Notes: a model not told the origin generated them from the letters alone. A DNA stretch of 48,303 nucleotides from Muribaculaceae bacterium (GCA_017940245.1 JAGAYZ010000038.1:1-48303); one strand, 5' to 3'; positions 1-10,100 are shown, counted from the stretch's first letter. A program made the numbers and translations.

Positions 1-54
1 AGCCACCGGAACCCACACTTTTTCCCGATTTTTTCAATTAGGGGGGCTTACTTT

Positions 55-96
55 TTTGAAAAAAACATCCGCAACGCCTGTTGATCGGCATTGCGG
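55..96 (-). terminator. Rho-independent terminator of the 344-3376 gene
   Basis: On the minus strand a stem pairs ccgcaatgcc with ggcgttgcgg around an 8-nt loop (plus positions 69-96) and is followed within three bases by a run of seven T. It lies about 250 bases downstream of the stop codon of the minus-strand LRR/InlB-repeat gene, the only gene it could serve here. Confidence 0.6.
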
Positions 97-255
97 ACGG
101 GTCATTTATCGATTTTTAAGTTTTAGCGGACACCAATAAAAATAATCCTATTGTGTAGGGCGAGGAGTCCTCACGTAGGAAAAAATCGCGACCCTCAGCA
201 ATGAAGGCCGCGTAGTTAACTCGTTAATGAATAATTAATAATGAATAATTAATTC

Positions 256-318
256 CTTGACTCGGAATCCTCAGAGCCCTCGGAGCTCTCAGAGTTCTCG
301 GAGCATAACCGAGTCAAG
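256..318. repeat. Inverted repeat around a 4 x 9-bp tandem repeat
   Basis: The arms cttgactcgg (256-265) and ccgagtcaag (309-318) are perfect 10-bp inverted copies and continue into looser AT-rich complementarity. Between them lie four 9-bp units starting at 270, 279, 288 and 297 of form ctc(a/g)gag(n)(n). The same ccgagtcaag arm with a single 9-bp unit recurs near 3564-3588 and 7079-7104 behind the next two genes, so this copy looks expanded. Confidence 0.7.
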
Positions 319-343
319 CAATTATTAATTGTTCATTCTTAAT

Positions 344-3300
344 TCATAATTCATAATTCTTAATTACCTTATAGGTCTTGCCTCCGTCGACCACGATGTT
401 CACGCCCTGGAATGGACGGTCGCTTACCTGGCCCATGGGGTTGACATACTTCACGCCATTGTCGCTGTTCACGCGCAGGTCGTTCACGCCGGTGATGATA
501 GTCTGTACGAGCGAGACATCGATGGTGACAGACTCTTCGGGCATCACGAAGGTGTAGCGGTTACCACTTCCATTGACATCCACAGGAGCGCGGTGTGCGG
601 GAGCGCCAGCGGCGGGAGTCTCGGTTTCGGAAGTCGTCTCTACAGTGACCGATTCTACCTGATAACCCTCGGCGGGAGTGATGGTGATGCTCACGGTTTC
701 GCCAGCCGCCACAGCATCGCCACTGTTAATCTCAGTGTCGCCCACGGCCACGGCCACGGTGCCGTTCTCCAGTTGAGCGGTGTAGGTGACAGTGTAGAGC
801 ACTGGCGGAATTTCGGTGAAGGTAGCGGTCACGGTCACGTTGCCGGCCGGCATGGTGAAGGCGTTGTCCACAACTTCAACTTCTTCCTCTCCGTTCATCA
901 CGGTGAGGGCTTCCAGCTGGTAGCCTTCGGCGGGAGTGACGGTCAGTGTCACGGTTTCGCCTTCCTCAGCTTCAGCCTTGTCGGCGGTAACGGTTCCGTT
1001 CTCGGTCTCAGCTACTGTGATGGTGTAGAGCACGGGCGGAATTTCGGCGAAGGTAGCGGTCACGGTCACGTTGCCGGCAGGCATGGTGAAAGCATTGTCC
1101 ACGACTTCAACTTCAACCTCTCCGTTCATCACGGTGAGGGCATCCAGCTGGTAGCCTTCGGCGGGAGTGACGGTCAGTGTCACAGTCTCGCCTTCGGCGG
1201 CCTCAGCCTTGTCGGCGGTGACGGTCCCGTTCTCGGTCTCAGCCACGGTGATGGTGTAGAGCACGGGCGGAATCTCCTCGAAGGTGGCATTCACGCGGAA
1301 CTCGGTGTTGTCAACATAGTTGGGCGTGAGGAAGTTGGGCAATTCCTCTGGCAGCACGAATGTGTAGTGGGTGTCATCCACCTTGGTCAGTGTGATGCTA
1401 CCCTGGTTGTACCACGTGCCACCGGCCTTGCGCGGAGCGCGTCCACCGTCATCTCCGTTGTCGGCTTGGATTTCATAACCGGCATTGACGGTTATGGTCT
1501 TCAGCTGGTAACCCTCGGCGGGAGTGACGGTCAGCGTCACGGTTTGGCCGATGGCTGCAGCGGTCGGGTCGGCGACCACAGTACCGTTTTCAGCTGCTAC
1601 GACATTGATGGGATAAGTTACCGGTGGAATTTCGGCGAAGGTAGCGGTAACGGTCACGTTGCCGGCCGGCATGGTGAAGGCGTTGTCCACTACTTCCACT
1701 TCTACCTCTCCGTTCATCACGGTGAGGGCATCCAGCTGGTAGCCTTCGGCGGGAGTCACGGTCAGTGTCACGGTCTCGCCTTCCTCGGCTTCAGCCTTGT
1801 CGGCAACTACTGTTCCGTTCTCGGTCTCGGCCACGGTGATGGTGTAGAGCACAGGCGGAATTTCGGCGAAGGTAGCATTGATAGTCACGTTTGCGGCCGG
1901 CATGGTGAATGAGCCGTTCTCAATGGCCACGGGCTCAGCGCCCTCGGCTGTGTAGGTCAGCGAGGTCAGCTCATAGCCTTCGGCGGGAGTGACGGTCAGT
2001 GTCACGGTTTCGCCTTCGGCGGCCTCAGTCTTGTCGGCAACTACTGTTCCGTTCTCGGTTTCTGCTACGGTGATGGTGTAGCGGGCTGGTGCGAATTCAG
2101 GAGTAACCAGCACTTTGTAGGGTTCTTCGGGCATCACGAAGGTGTAGGTTTGGCCTTCGACGACGGGTGTCAGTTCCACGTTTAAGCCCACTTCAGGACC
2201 TTCAATTCGTCGGGGAGCTTGGGCATTCTCACTGTCAATGAAGGCTTCGGCACGGATGCTCTCAAGTTTGTAGCCGGCTGCGGGGGTTACGGTCAGTGTG
2301 ACCGTAGCACCGCCGGCTGGACCCAGATTGTCGGCAGTCACTTCACCATTCTCGGCCTCGGCAAAATAAACCCTCGTTACAGGAGGCGCCGGCGGAGTCT
2401 CGGACCAGAACTTGTACCAATTCGGGTCGTTTTGGAATGTCTCAAGATCGGCTGCGGGAACGGTGATGCTACCACTTTGGCGGATGCGATTGTACACGGC
2501 ATCGTCGAATACCATGTCCTTTACTGCATCGTAGCTGCAATTAACCGTCACTCTTGTAAGAGACGTATTCCCTTCAAAAGCGTCGGCGGCAACATGGGTG
2601 ATGCTAGCCGGGAAGGTGATGGTCGTCAGCACAGTGTTCTTGAACGCGGCGGTGTCGATCACCTCCACGTTGGTCAAATCGATTTGTTTGTAGTTGGTGC
2701 AGTTCATCATCGCGTATGCACCGATAGTCTTGATCTCTGCGCCAATTACCACCTTGTAGACAGGAGCCCAACCAGCGCTTGTTCCGGCGGGATAGCTCCA
2801 GGGAAACGCAATGTATTTAGTCCCATGTTCGGCAGCCAGATACATGTTTGCATCGGATGAATAGCTAGATGTGACAAGACTATTTACCTGGCTGAAACCA
2901 TTCACGGCATCACCAGAGGTGATAAGGATTGAGCCTTGCAGCCGGTTGTCGAGGAACGCCTTGCTCGATATGTAGCGCAACGCATTGCCATAGAAGCGGA
3001 TGCTGCCGCGCGAAGTGGTTGATCCACTTTTCACCCCCATGAAGGCGTAGTCGCTAATGTAGCGGATGTTGGCAGGCATGTTGGTGTTGCCATTAGAAGG
3101 GAACTGAGCATTTTGGAACGCATACTCACCCACGCCCACAATGGTGTAGGTAATACCTTCATTTGTAACGGTTGCCAGGCTTGAAAACGCCGTTGTAGAT
3201 GTTACGTTGTAGGATCCGCTTGCTTTAGGAGCAAATTCCACTTCATTTACATCGCCTTCGGCCACAACCTTAAAATTGTAGCCGCTGGCGGTGAATGTGT

Positions 3301-3376
3301 CACCCACGGCGGCGGTGGCACTGAACCCCAGGCTGGTGAGCAGTGCCGCAATTAATAATGTAAATTTCTTTTTCAT
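344..3376 (-). CDS. Exported BspA-type LRR protein with seven InlB-type repeats and sorting-like tail
   Basis: This 1010-residue protein starts with a signal peptide (about residues 1-23, lysines then a hydrophobic core ending in TAA). Residues of about 25-330 are irregular LRR_5/BspA repeats with the pattern IxxIxxxAFxxxxL. From about 335 to 930 come seven divergent InlB B-type repeats, recognisable by ENGTV, GETVTLTVTPAEGY and FTMPAxNVTVTATF. The last 50 residues (VKYVNPMGQ, then GVNIVVDGGKTYKVIK) resemble type IX secretion C-terminal signals. Such proteins are extracellular or surface bound; BspA of Tannerella is an adhesin, but the ligand here is unknown. It has its own promoter and terminator. 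Central repeats are nearly identical at DNA level with a 231-bp period, so copy number may vary. The family call is firm; adhesion and T9SS export are inference. Confidence 0.85.
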   Translation of the reverse strand: MKKKFTLLIAALLTSLGFSATAAVGDTFTASGYNFKVVAEGDVNEVEFAPKASGSYNVTSTTAFSSLATVTNEGITYTIVGVGEYAFQNAQFPSNGNTNMPANIRYISDYAFMGVKSGSTTSRGSIRFYGNALRYISSKAFLDNRLQGSILITSGDAVNGFSQVNSLVTSSYSSDANMYLAAEHGTKYIAFPWSYPAGTSAGWAPVYKVVIGAEIKTIGAYAMMNCTNYKQIDLTNVEVIDTAAFKNTVLTTITFPASITHVAADAFEGNTSLTRVTVNCSYDAVKDMVFDDAVYNRIRQSGSITVPAADLETFQNDPNWYKFWSETPPAPPVTRVYFAEAENGEVTADNLGPAGGATVTLTVTPAAGYKLESIRAEAFIDSENAQAPRRIEGPEVGLNVELTPVVEGQTYTFVMPEEPYKVLVTPEFAPARYTITVAETENGTVVADKTEAAEGETVTLTVTPAEGYELTSLTYTAEGAEPVAIENGSFTMPAANVTINATFAEIPPVLYTITVAETENGTVVADKAEAEEGETVTLTVTPAEGYQLDALTVMNGEVEVEVVDNAFTMPAGNVTVTATFAEIPPVTYPINVVAAENGTVVADPTAAAIGQTVTLTVTPAEGYQLKTITVNAGYEIQADNGDDGGRAPRKAGGTWYNQGSITLTKVDDTHYTFVLPEELPNFLTPNYVDNTEFRVNATFEEIPPVLYTITVAETENGTVTADKAEAAEGETVTLTVTPAEGYQLDALTVMNGEVEVEVVDNAFTMPAGNVTVTATFAEIPPVLYTITVAETENGTVTADKAEAEEGETVTLTVTPAEGYQLEALTVMNGEEEVEVVDNAFTMPAGNVTVTATFTEIPPVLYTVTYTAQLENGTVAVAVGDTEINSGDAVAAGETVSITITPAEGYQVESVTVETTSETETPAAGAPAHRAPVDVNGSGNRYTFVMPEESVTIDVSLVQTIITGVNDLRVNSDNGVKYVNPMGQVSDRPFQGVNIVVDGGKTYKVIKNYEL
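821..2100 (-). repeat. Tandem InlB-type repeat DNA, 231-bp period
   Basis: The sequence ggtagcggt(c/a)acggtcacg recurs at 821, 1052 and about 1640, with diverged equivalents at 1283 and 1871. Successive distances are 231, 231, 357 and 231 bases, all multiples of three. The 357-base unit carries an extra insert coding for a glycine- and arginine-rich loop. Every unit codes for one 77-residue InlB-type repeat. Confidence 0.75.
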
Positions 3377-3446
3377 AGGAAATTGAATTTGGTTATTATT
3401 GATGTAAATATTTAATGAATTCTGGTTGTATAGTTAAGAATCGCCC

Positions 3447-3478
3447 CAAAATTAGTGAATATTATTGTGATTTGCAAG
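3447..3478 (-). promoter_or_regulatory. Bacteroidota-type promoter for the 344-3376 gene
   Basis: Read on the minus strand, CTTG (3475-3478) is followed after 20 bases by TAATTTTG (3447-3454), matching the TTTG/TAnnTTTG consensus except for the first base of the upstream box. It lies about 70 bases upstream of the start codon and just after the terminator of the preceding gene. Confidence 0.6.
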
Positions 3479-3521
3479 TTTTGCGCCAAAAACTACTGAA
3501 AAAATGCGGCAATCCCTGTAG

Positions 3522-3555
3522 AAAAAAGGCTGCGCAGCCATTGCCACGCAGCCTT
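3522..3555 (-). terminator. Rho-independent terminator of the 3613-6894 gene
   Basis: A perfect 9-bp stem pairs aaggctgcg (3526-3534) with cgcagcctt (3547-3555). On the minus strand it runs directly into a T-run (plus-strand a-run 3522-3527). It follows the stop codon of the 1093-residue protein by about 58 bases and is copied at 7038-7071. Confidence 0.8.
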
Positions 3556-4461
3556 AATCAGTCCTCGGAGCTAAACCGAGTCAAGAAATTATTAATTATT
3601 CATTGTTCATTATTAATTCTTAATTACCTTGTAAGTCTTGTTTCCGTCGACCACGATGTTCACGCCCTGGAACGGTGTGTTGCTCACTTGGCCCATGGGG
3701 TTGACATACTTCACAGAGCCGTCGCTTGTGACGCGCACATCGTCGATGGCAGTCACCACTCCGCTGTTCTGGCTGATGCTCAGACGCATCGGAGCACCGG
3801 CGGGTGCCTGTGCCTTGGGCAGGTAGCAGCGGTGGGCGGGCAGTGTGCCATTGTCAGCAAGCACAAAGACATCTTTGTAGAGCACATAGCCGTCGGCGAT
3901 GGCAGTGTCCTCAAAATAGCCTTGGAGCATGCTGGCCACCTCGGCGGTCTGGCCCGTGTAGGCAGTCGTGTTTACCACATCGGCAGGAGTGGTGCTGTAG
4001 AGCAGCACACCCACACCGGCGGGGATGTAGCCCACCTCTTCGATGATGGTCACGTCGCCCTCGATGCCTGTCACCACATAGGCGGTCACATTCTCGGGAA
4101 CAGCCAGATTCTGGTCTCCATACCACGAGGCATAGGTGTTGTTGGCGAACGAGACTCCATTGAGCTCAGCGGTAATCAGACTGAAAGTGGCGTTGATGGT
4201 CACGTTGGCTGCCGGCATGGTGAACTGCCCGTTCTCGATGGCCTGGGGCTCAGCACCCTCGGCGGTGTAGGTCAGCGAGGTCAGTTCATAGCCCTGTGCG
4301 GGAGTGGCGGTCACGGTCACGGTCTCGCCTTCTTCGGCCTCGGTCTTATCGGCAATCACAGTACCATTCTCGGCTTCGGCCACAGTGATGGTATAAGAGT
4401 CGGGAAGCGGGCTGAAGAACTTGCCCCAGTTCTCATCGGCGCGGTAAGCGGCCTCGCTGCC
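3522..4461 (-). repeat. Duplicated block, copy 1 (partner 7038-7977)
   Basis: This 940-bp stretch covers a terminator, the intergenic region and the last 270 codons of the 3613-6894 gene. It aligns without gaps to 7038-7977 at a constant offset of 3516 bases, and only scattered substitutions are visible, mostly around 3750-3900. The similarity continues to the left through the promoter and signal-peptide region (3358-3500 against 6876-7018, offset 3518). Confidence 0.85.
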
Positions 4462-6894
4462 TTCGGGCACCACAAGCCGATCTTTGAGAGCTTCATATAC
4501 ATCGGTTTCAAATACACCGCCTGTGGGAGGCACTGTGGCGTTCACCGTGAGGCTGGTGAGTGATGTAATACCCTTGAAAGCATCCTCGCCAATCTCGGTG
4601 AGTTCGGCAGGCAGGGTGAGGTTCTTCAGAGCAGTCATGTAGGCTAGTGCTTCGCGACCAATTTTGGCGGCCTTCTGAATGGTGACCGTCTGCAGGTTGG
4701 CGTTGCCATAGAGTGCATAGTCGCCAATTTCATCATAGATGCTGAAAGTGTAGCTAGTGGTGATGGTATTGTAACCGCTGTCGGAGGTGTAGTTGCCATT
4801 GCGACGGTCACCGCACCAAGCCCAGAGAATTTTCTTGCCATCAATATTCTTATATAAGTCGCCAACATAACGGGTCTGCCCGCTGCCTTGAGTTGCCCCA
4901 AACACATCTTGACTATTGGCGTTCATTGCATTGATTTTGTTGTTGCGGAAAGCAGTGGGATCAATATCTGTTGCACGTAATCCTAGCATGTTGATTTTCC
5001 AACCATTAAATGCGTCTGCCTTAATAGTGGTAGTATTAGAATCAAACCAAATCATGTAGTTGGGAGAATTGGCTCCTTGAATAGTGGCATCTCTAAAAGC
5101 ACCTTCACCAATGGTAGTTACACGATAAGTGACGTCGTTGTGTGTAACAGTAGCAGGGACTTCTGATAATCCAACAGAGCCACTGTAAGGACCCAGGTTG
5201 GGATCGTATTCGCTGGGATGGATGTATTCCACTTCGTCGGGACCGATGGGGCGGAAATAGAACACACCACTCTGGAACGGGGTTACATCGAATGGAATTT
5301 CAGAAATGTTGAGGTTGTAGTTCTTCAAATCTAAGGCCAAAGTGTAGGAACCTGCTGGAATCTTGAAAGCGTTAGTGCCGTGAGTGAGACTCAGTGGCTG
5401 GCCGAGCATTTCATCGGTAACCAAGAAATCACCGTCGCTCACTGCGCCGATGCGATAATTTGCGATGTCATCCCATCCATCGACGGCACTGGCCAGTTCG
5501 GTGGTGAAGCTGAAGAAGCTGTAACCATCATTTTCACCATTCGCTTTCATGTTGAGAGTGTAGGTCTTGCTGTTGGCATCATACGTCATCAGAGCGCCGG
5601 CGTTGGCTGCCCAATCGGCACCATTCACATTGCCCAGTACCCACACATTGCGTGTCACCTCACTGATGGTGAGCGTCATGTCGGTCAGGCTCAAGGTTAA
5701 GTTCCATTTACCTTCGGGAATTTTGAAGGCGTTTGTGCCAGTGGTGAGGCTCAGCGGCTGGCCGAGCAACTCTTCGGTTACGAGGAAATCACCCTGGCTC
5801 ACTGCGCCAATTCGGCTGGAGGCAATTTCGTCCCAGTTGCCCAATGCTTTGGTAAAACTGAAGTAGCTGTAACCATCACTGCTGCCAGCGGTATAGACAG
5901 TGGCACGATAAACGTCGTTGTTCTGGTCGTATGCCATCTGGACACCGTTGGTGGGATCCCAATTAAGGAAGTTCACTTCGCCCAAGATATAGACGTCGTC
6001 GGATGCCTTGGTGAAGAACTTGCCCCAGTCGGGGTCGGCCTGAAATGCTGCAATATTGGCATCGGCAGCGAAATTCACCCTGTCGCGCAGGGCGTTATAA
6101 ACTGTGTCGGCGAAAACCACGCCGGGCACCGGTTCCCTGAGGTTGACATTCAAGGTGGTAATACCCGTAGTACCTGCAAACGCATCGCTGGCGATGGTGG
6201 TGGCAGTGGCCGGGATGGTGAGCGTGCGCAATGCGGTCATGTTGGCCAGAGCCTCACTCTCAATCGTAGTCACGTTGCCTAAATTAAGGGTATTGACTAC
6301 CGTGTTGCCATAGAAAGCGTAGGCTCCAATGGTGGTAGTTGCCGCAGGCAGGGTATAGTTGGTGCGATTGCTTGCCGTGGTGGATATGCCAGTGCGCCAT
6401 TCACCGGGCACCGCAATCAAGCGGCTGAGGTCGGCATTCCAAAGGGCTCCTATTTCAGTGCCATTGACTTTGGCTGTAAATGATTCTGAGTTATTGCGAA
6501 AGAAACCCAATTTGTTGTTTTTGAACGCTGCTGGGTCTACGCTGGTAGTCGTTCCCTGCAGACCCACGAAACTGATGTGGCAGTTGTCGAAAGCACCAGC
6601 TTTGATTTCGTGTGCGAAACTCCAAATGAAAGGATAATTGCCACTCAAGGTGCCGGTGGCATCTTTAAACGCATTTTCGCCTATGGCCACAATGGTGTAA
6701 CCATTCACCGTTTCGCTGATGCTGTAAAAGCTGGCTCCAAAATGGTAATTACCATTAGGGTTCTGAGTAACCTCAGCAGTCTTGGCATCTTCATCCAGGA
6801 TTTTATAATGGTAAAATCCATCGGTGAAGTCTGCGGCTTTGACAGCGAGGAGTGTTGTCATCACCGCAATGAGTAATGTAAATTTCTTTTTCAT
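3613..6894 (-). CDS. Exported LRR protein with two SusE/F-like domains, one InlB repeat and sorting-like tail
   Basis: The protein has 1093 residues and a signal peptide of about 20. Its order of parts is: LRR_5/BspA block (about 20-295), two SusE/SusF-like beta-sandwich modules (about 300-410 and 413-530, with VWVLGNVNGADWA, SFFSFTT and GTNAFKIPAG motifs), a second LRR block (about 535-815), one divergent InlB-type repeat (about 820-895), a domain with AYVVTGIEGDV and IPAGVGVLLYS (about 895-1035), and a sorting-like tail ending GNKTYKVIKN. SusE/F modules bind starch-like glycans on Bacteroides surfaces; here they sit in a larger LRR scaffold, so glycan binding is only inferred. Its last 270 codons and terminator are nearly the same as those of the next gene (7129-11925). 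Its promoter and signal peptide nearly match those of the 344-3376 gene. Confidence 0.85.
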   Translation of the reverse strand: MKKKFTLLIAVMTTLLAVKAADFTDGFYHYKILDEDAKTAEVTQNPNGNYHFGASFYSISETVNGYTIVAIGENAFKDATGTLSGNYPFIWSFAHEIKAGAFDNCHISFVGLQGTTTSVDPAAFKNNKLGFFRNNSESFTAKVNGTEIGALWNADLSRLIAVPGEWRTGISTTASNRTNYTLPAATTTIGAYAFYGNTVVNTLNLGNVTTIESEALANMTALRTLTIPATATTIASDAFAGTTGITTLNVNLREPVPGVVFADTVYNALRDRVNFAADANIAAFQADPDWGKFFTKASDDVYILGEVNFLNWDPTNGVQMAYDQNNDVYRATVYTAGSSDGYSYFSFTKALGNWDEIASSRIGAVSQGDFLVTEELLGQPLSLTTGTNAFKIPEGKWNLTLSLTDMTLTISEVTRNVWVLGNVNGADWAANAGALMTYDANSKTYTLNMKANGENDGYSFFSFTTELASAVDGWDDIANYRIGAVSDGDFLVTDEMLGQPLSLTHGTNAFKIPAGSYTLALDLKNYNLNISEIPFDVTPFQSGVFYFRPIGPDEVEYIHPSEYDPNLGPYSGSVGLSEVPATVTHNDVTYRVTTIGEGAFRDATIQGANSPNYMIWFDSNTTTIKADAFNGWKINMLGLRATDIDPTAFRNNKINAMNANSQDVFGATQGSGQTRYVGDLYKNIDGKKILWAWCGDRRNGNYTSDSGYNTITTSYTFSIYDEIGDYALYGNANLQTVTIQKAAKIGREALAYMTALKNLTLPAELTEIGEDAFKGITSLTSLTVNATVPPTGGVFETDVYEALKDRLVVPEGSEAAYRADENWGKFFSPLPDSYTITVAEAENGTVIADKTEAEEGETVTVTATPAQGYELTSLTYTAEGAEPQAIENGQFTMPAANVTINATFSLITAELNGVSFANNTYASWYGDQNLAVPENVTAYVVTGIEGDVTIIEEVGYIPAGVGVLLYSTTPADVVNTTAYTGQTAEVASMLQGYFEDTAIADGYVLYKDVFVLADNGTLPAHRCYLPKAQAPAGAPMRLSISQNSGVVTAIDDVRVTSDGSVKYVNPMGQVSNTPFQGVNIVVDGNKTYKVIKN

Positions 6895-6964
6895 AGGAAA
6901 TTGAATTTGGTTATTATTGATGTAAATATTTAATGAATTTCGGTTGTGTAGTTAAGAATCGCTC

Positions 6965-6996
6965 CAAAATTAGTGAATATTATTGTTATTTGCAAG
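6965..6996 (-). promoter_or_regulatory. Bacteroidota-type promoter for the 3613-6894 gene
   Basis: CTTG (6993-6996, minus strand) is followed after 20 bases by TAATTTTG (6965-6972). Sequence and spacing repeat the promoter at 3447-3478 almost exactly, as part of the same duplicated block. Confidence 0.6.
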
Positions 6997-7037
6997 CGTT
7001 ACCCAAAAACTACTGAAAAATACAGCAATTCCTGTAG

Positions 7038-7071
7038 AAAAAAGGCTGCGCAGCCATTGCCACGCAGCCTT
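7038..7071 (-). terminator. Rho-independent terminator of the 7129-11925 gene
   Basis: The stem aaggctgcg (7042-7050) / cgcagcctt (7063-7071) is followed on the minus strand by a T-run. It is the duplicate of the terminator at 3522-3555 and lies about 58 bases past the stop codon of the 1598-residue protein. It likely ends the transcript that enters from the dockerin-type LRR genes. Confidence 0.8.
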
Positions 7072-7128
7072 AATCAGTCCTCAGAGCAAAACCGAGTCAA
7101 GAAATTATTAATTATTCATTGTTCATTA

Positions 7129-10100
7129 TTAATTCTTAATTACCTTGTAAGTCTTGTTTCCGTCGACCACGATGTTCACGCCCTGGAACGGACGGTCGCT
7201 CACTTGGCCCATGGGGTTGACATACTTCACAGAGCCGTCGCTTGTGACGCGCACATCGTCGATTGCGGTTACCACTCCGTCGTTCTGGATGATGCGCAGG
7301 TACCTCGGAGCACCGGCGGGAGCCTGTGCCTTGGGCAAGTAGCAGCGGTGAGCTGCCAGCGTTCCATTCAGAGTAAGCACGAAACCATCGTTGTAGAGCA
7401 CATAGCCGTCGGCGATGGCTGTGTCCTCAAGATAGCCCTGGAGCATGCTGGCCACCTCGGCGGTCTCGCCCGTGTAGGCAGTCGTGTTCACCACATCGGC
7501 AGGAGTGGTGCTGTAGAGCAGCACACCCACACCAGCGGGGATGTAGCCCACCTCTTCGATGATGGTCACGTCGCCCTCGATGCCTGTCACCACATAGGCG
7601 GTCACATTCTCGGGAACAGCCAGATTCTGGTCTCCATACCACGAGGCGTAGGTGTTGTTGGCGAACGAGACTCCATTGAGCTCAGCGGTAATCAGACTGA
7701 AAGTGGCGTTGATGGTCACGTTGGCTGCTGGCATGGTGAACTGCCCGTTCTCGATGGCCTGGGGCTCAGCACCCTCGGCTGTGTAGGTCAGCGAGGTCAG
7801 TTCATAGCCCTGTGCGGGAGTGGCGGTCACGGTCACGGTCTCGCCTTCTTCGGCCTCAACCTTATCGGCAATCACAGTACCATTCTCGGCTTCGGCCACA
7901 GTGATGGTATAAGAGTCGGGAAGCGAGCTGAAGAACTTGCCCCAGTTTTCGTCGGCGCGGTAAGCGGCCTCGCTGCCAGCCGGGATAACGAGCTTGTCTT
8001 TACAAGCCTCATAGACCACATCCTCAAACACAGCGCCTGTGGGTGGCACAGTAGCGTTACAAGTGATGCTGGTAATCGAAGTCACGTTCTTGAATGCGTT
8101 GGTTTCGATGGCCTCGAGATTAGTACCCAGTGTAATCGCCTGAATGTTCGGATTACCATAGAAAGCGTTCTCGCCAATCACGTTGAACTCGCTCAAATCC
8201 ACGCTTGTTGTGAGTGTATAGTTAGGATTAGCCTTCCCTTGCGTTCCATCAGGAATCTTTTCCCAGCTAGACCTGTGGTGGTCACCACCAAAGACAAGCA
8301 AGGTTTTCTTGCCATTCTCTTCACAATAGAGAAGTCCTGAACGACCATTGGCATCACCTGTATTACCTGCATTGTAGTCGGTCACCTTGTAGTAATCGCC
8401 CGATGCGGCCGGATTGAACTGATTGATGCGGTTGTTGATAAATGCGGCTTTGTCAATCGAGCCGGGAGTGAAGCCGGAATTGAACCTGATGCAGGGGAAG
8501 TTGCTTGAGGTGTTCTCAAAAGCACCGGCACGGATGTAAGAAATGGTGTTGGGCCACCACCACATGTGGTTGTAGGATATAGCTCCTGTTGCCGCATTAG
8601 AGTTGATGGTACCATCCTTGAAGGCGTTCTCGCCGACACCAATCACCGTGTAAGTCTTACCGTTGTTGGGATTGACCACGGTGGCCGTCAATGCTGATGA
8701 TGAAGCAAATGTCACATTATACGGTCCATTGGGGTTGGGAGCATATTCACAAGTTGCAGCGTTTTCGTCCACCACCTTGTAGTACATTGGGTCAACAAAG
8801 AATACATCGCCGGGCAGTGGCTCGGGAATGGCCTCGAATATGGCAGTCACGGTCACTGCTGCGGCCGGCATCACGAAGGTGGCGCCGGTTTCGGTCGTGG
8901 TGGTCTCCACTTCGGTCTCGCCGTTCATCACGGTGAGCGTGGCCAGTTGATAGTCCTCGGCGGGAGTCACGGTCAGCGTCACGGTCTCGCCGGCCTTGGC
9001 GGTCTGCTTGTCGGCAGTGACGGTTCCATTCTCGGCCTCGGCCACGGTGATGGCATAGGTGGTAATGGGGGTGAATGTGGCAGTCACGGTCACTGCTGCG
9101 GCCGGCATCACGAAGGTGGCGTCGGTTTCGGTCGTAGTGGTCTCCACTTCGGTCTCACCGTTCATCACGGTGAGCGTGGCCAGTTGATAGTCCTCGGCGG
9201 GGGTTACGGTCAGTGTCACGGTTTCGCCGGCCTTGGCGGTCTGCTTGTCGGCAGTGACGGTTCCATTCTCGGCCTCGGCCACGGTGATGGCATAGGTGGG
9301 AATGGGGGTGAATGTGGCAGTCACGGTCACTGCTGCGGCCGGCATCACGAAGGTGGCACCGGTTTCGGTCGTAGTGGTCTCCACTTCGGTCTCACCGTTC
9401 ATCACGGCGAGCGTGGCCAGTTGATAGTCCTCGGCGGGAGTCACGGTCAGCGTTACAGTCTCGCCTTCGGCGGCTTCGGCCTTGTCGGCAGTGACGGTTC
9501 CATTTTCGGCCTCGGTCACGGTAATGGCATACTTCGTGCTGAAGAATTTACCCCAGTTCTCATCGGCGCGGTAAGCGGCCTCGCTGCCGGCCGGGATAAC
9601 GAGCTTGTCCTTGCAAGCAGCAATCACAGCGTCTTCAAACACTGCCCCAGTGGGCGGCACGGTTGCATTACAAGTAATCCTGGTGATGGCAGTCGCGCCT
9701 TTGAAAGCATCGGTTTCGATGGCAGTGGTGCTGGCACCAAAGGTCACGCTGGTGATGTTCTTATTGTTGTAGAACGTATTGGGGCCAATCACATTGAAGA
9801 AACTGAGGTCGGCACTAGTTGTCAATGTATAATTAGGGTTGTCTTCATAGGGAGTATATGAGTAAGTCTTGTAGGCTGATTTGTGTCGGTTTCCGGGATA
9901 GCATACTAGAGTCTTAACACCGTCAATCTCCTTGTATAGCTCACCTCCGGTTGCGCTACCAGCCACAGAGTTATCTCCGTTAATCTTGAAAACGGGGCCA
10001 CTCATTGCCGTATTGAACCAGTTGATCTTGTTGTTGACAAACGCAAGGTCGTCGATTGTGGTCATGTTATTCAGGCGAATACCCGGATAGTTGCTCGTGC

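Larger units (their letters stand above)
1..343. other. Gene-free stretch with terminator and repeats
   Basis: No coding region is supported here on either strand. The stretch holds a terminator-like hairpin near its left end, an inverted repeat around a 9-bp tandem repeat (256-318), and AT-rich direct repeats of the type taattcataattcat just after the stop codon of the first gene. The part between about 100 and 235 shows nothing I can name. Confidence 0.6.

Noticed and set aside
256-318. Invertible promoter switch
   Set aside because: The inverted arms enclose no promoter, lie behind and not ahead of the gene, and no dedicated invertase is adjacent.
593-1912. Open plus-strand frame of 439 codons opposite the InlB-type repeats
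   Set aside because: It is a His/Gly-rich shadow created by the repeated codon pattern of the minus-strand gene, with no promoter, start context or family resemblance.
821-2100. CRISPR or satellite array
   Set aside because: The 231-bp repeats are in-frame protein repeats, far too long for CRISPR and without spacers.
3415-8340. Plus-strand frames of 382 and 455 codons opposite the ends of the LRR genes
   Set aside because: They are antisense shadows that resemble each other only because the sense strand is duplicated.
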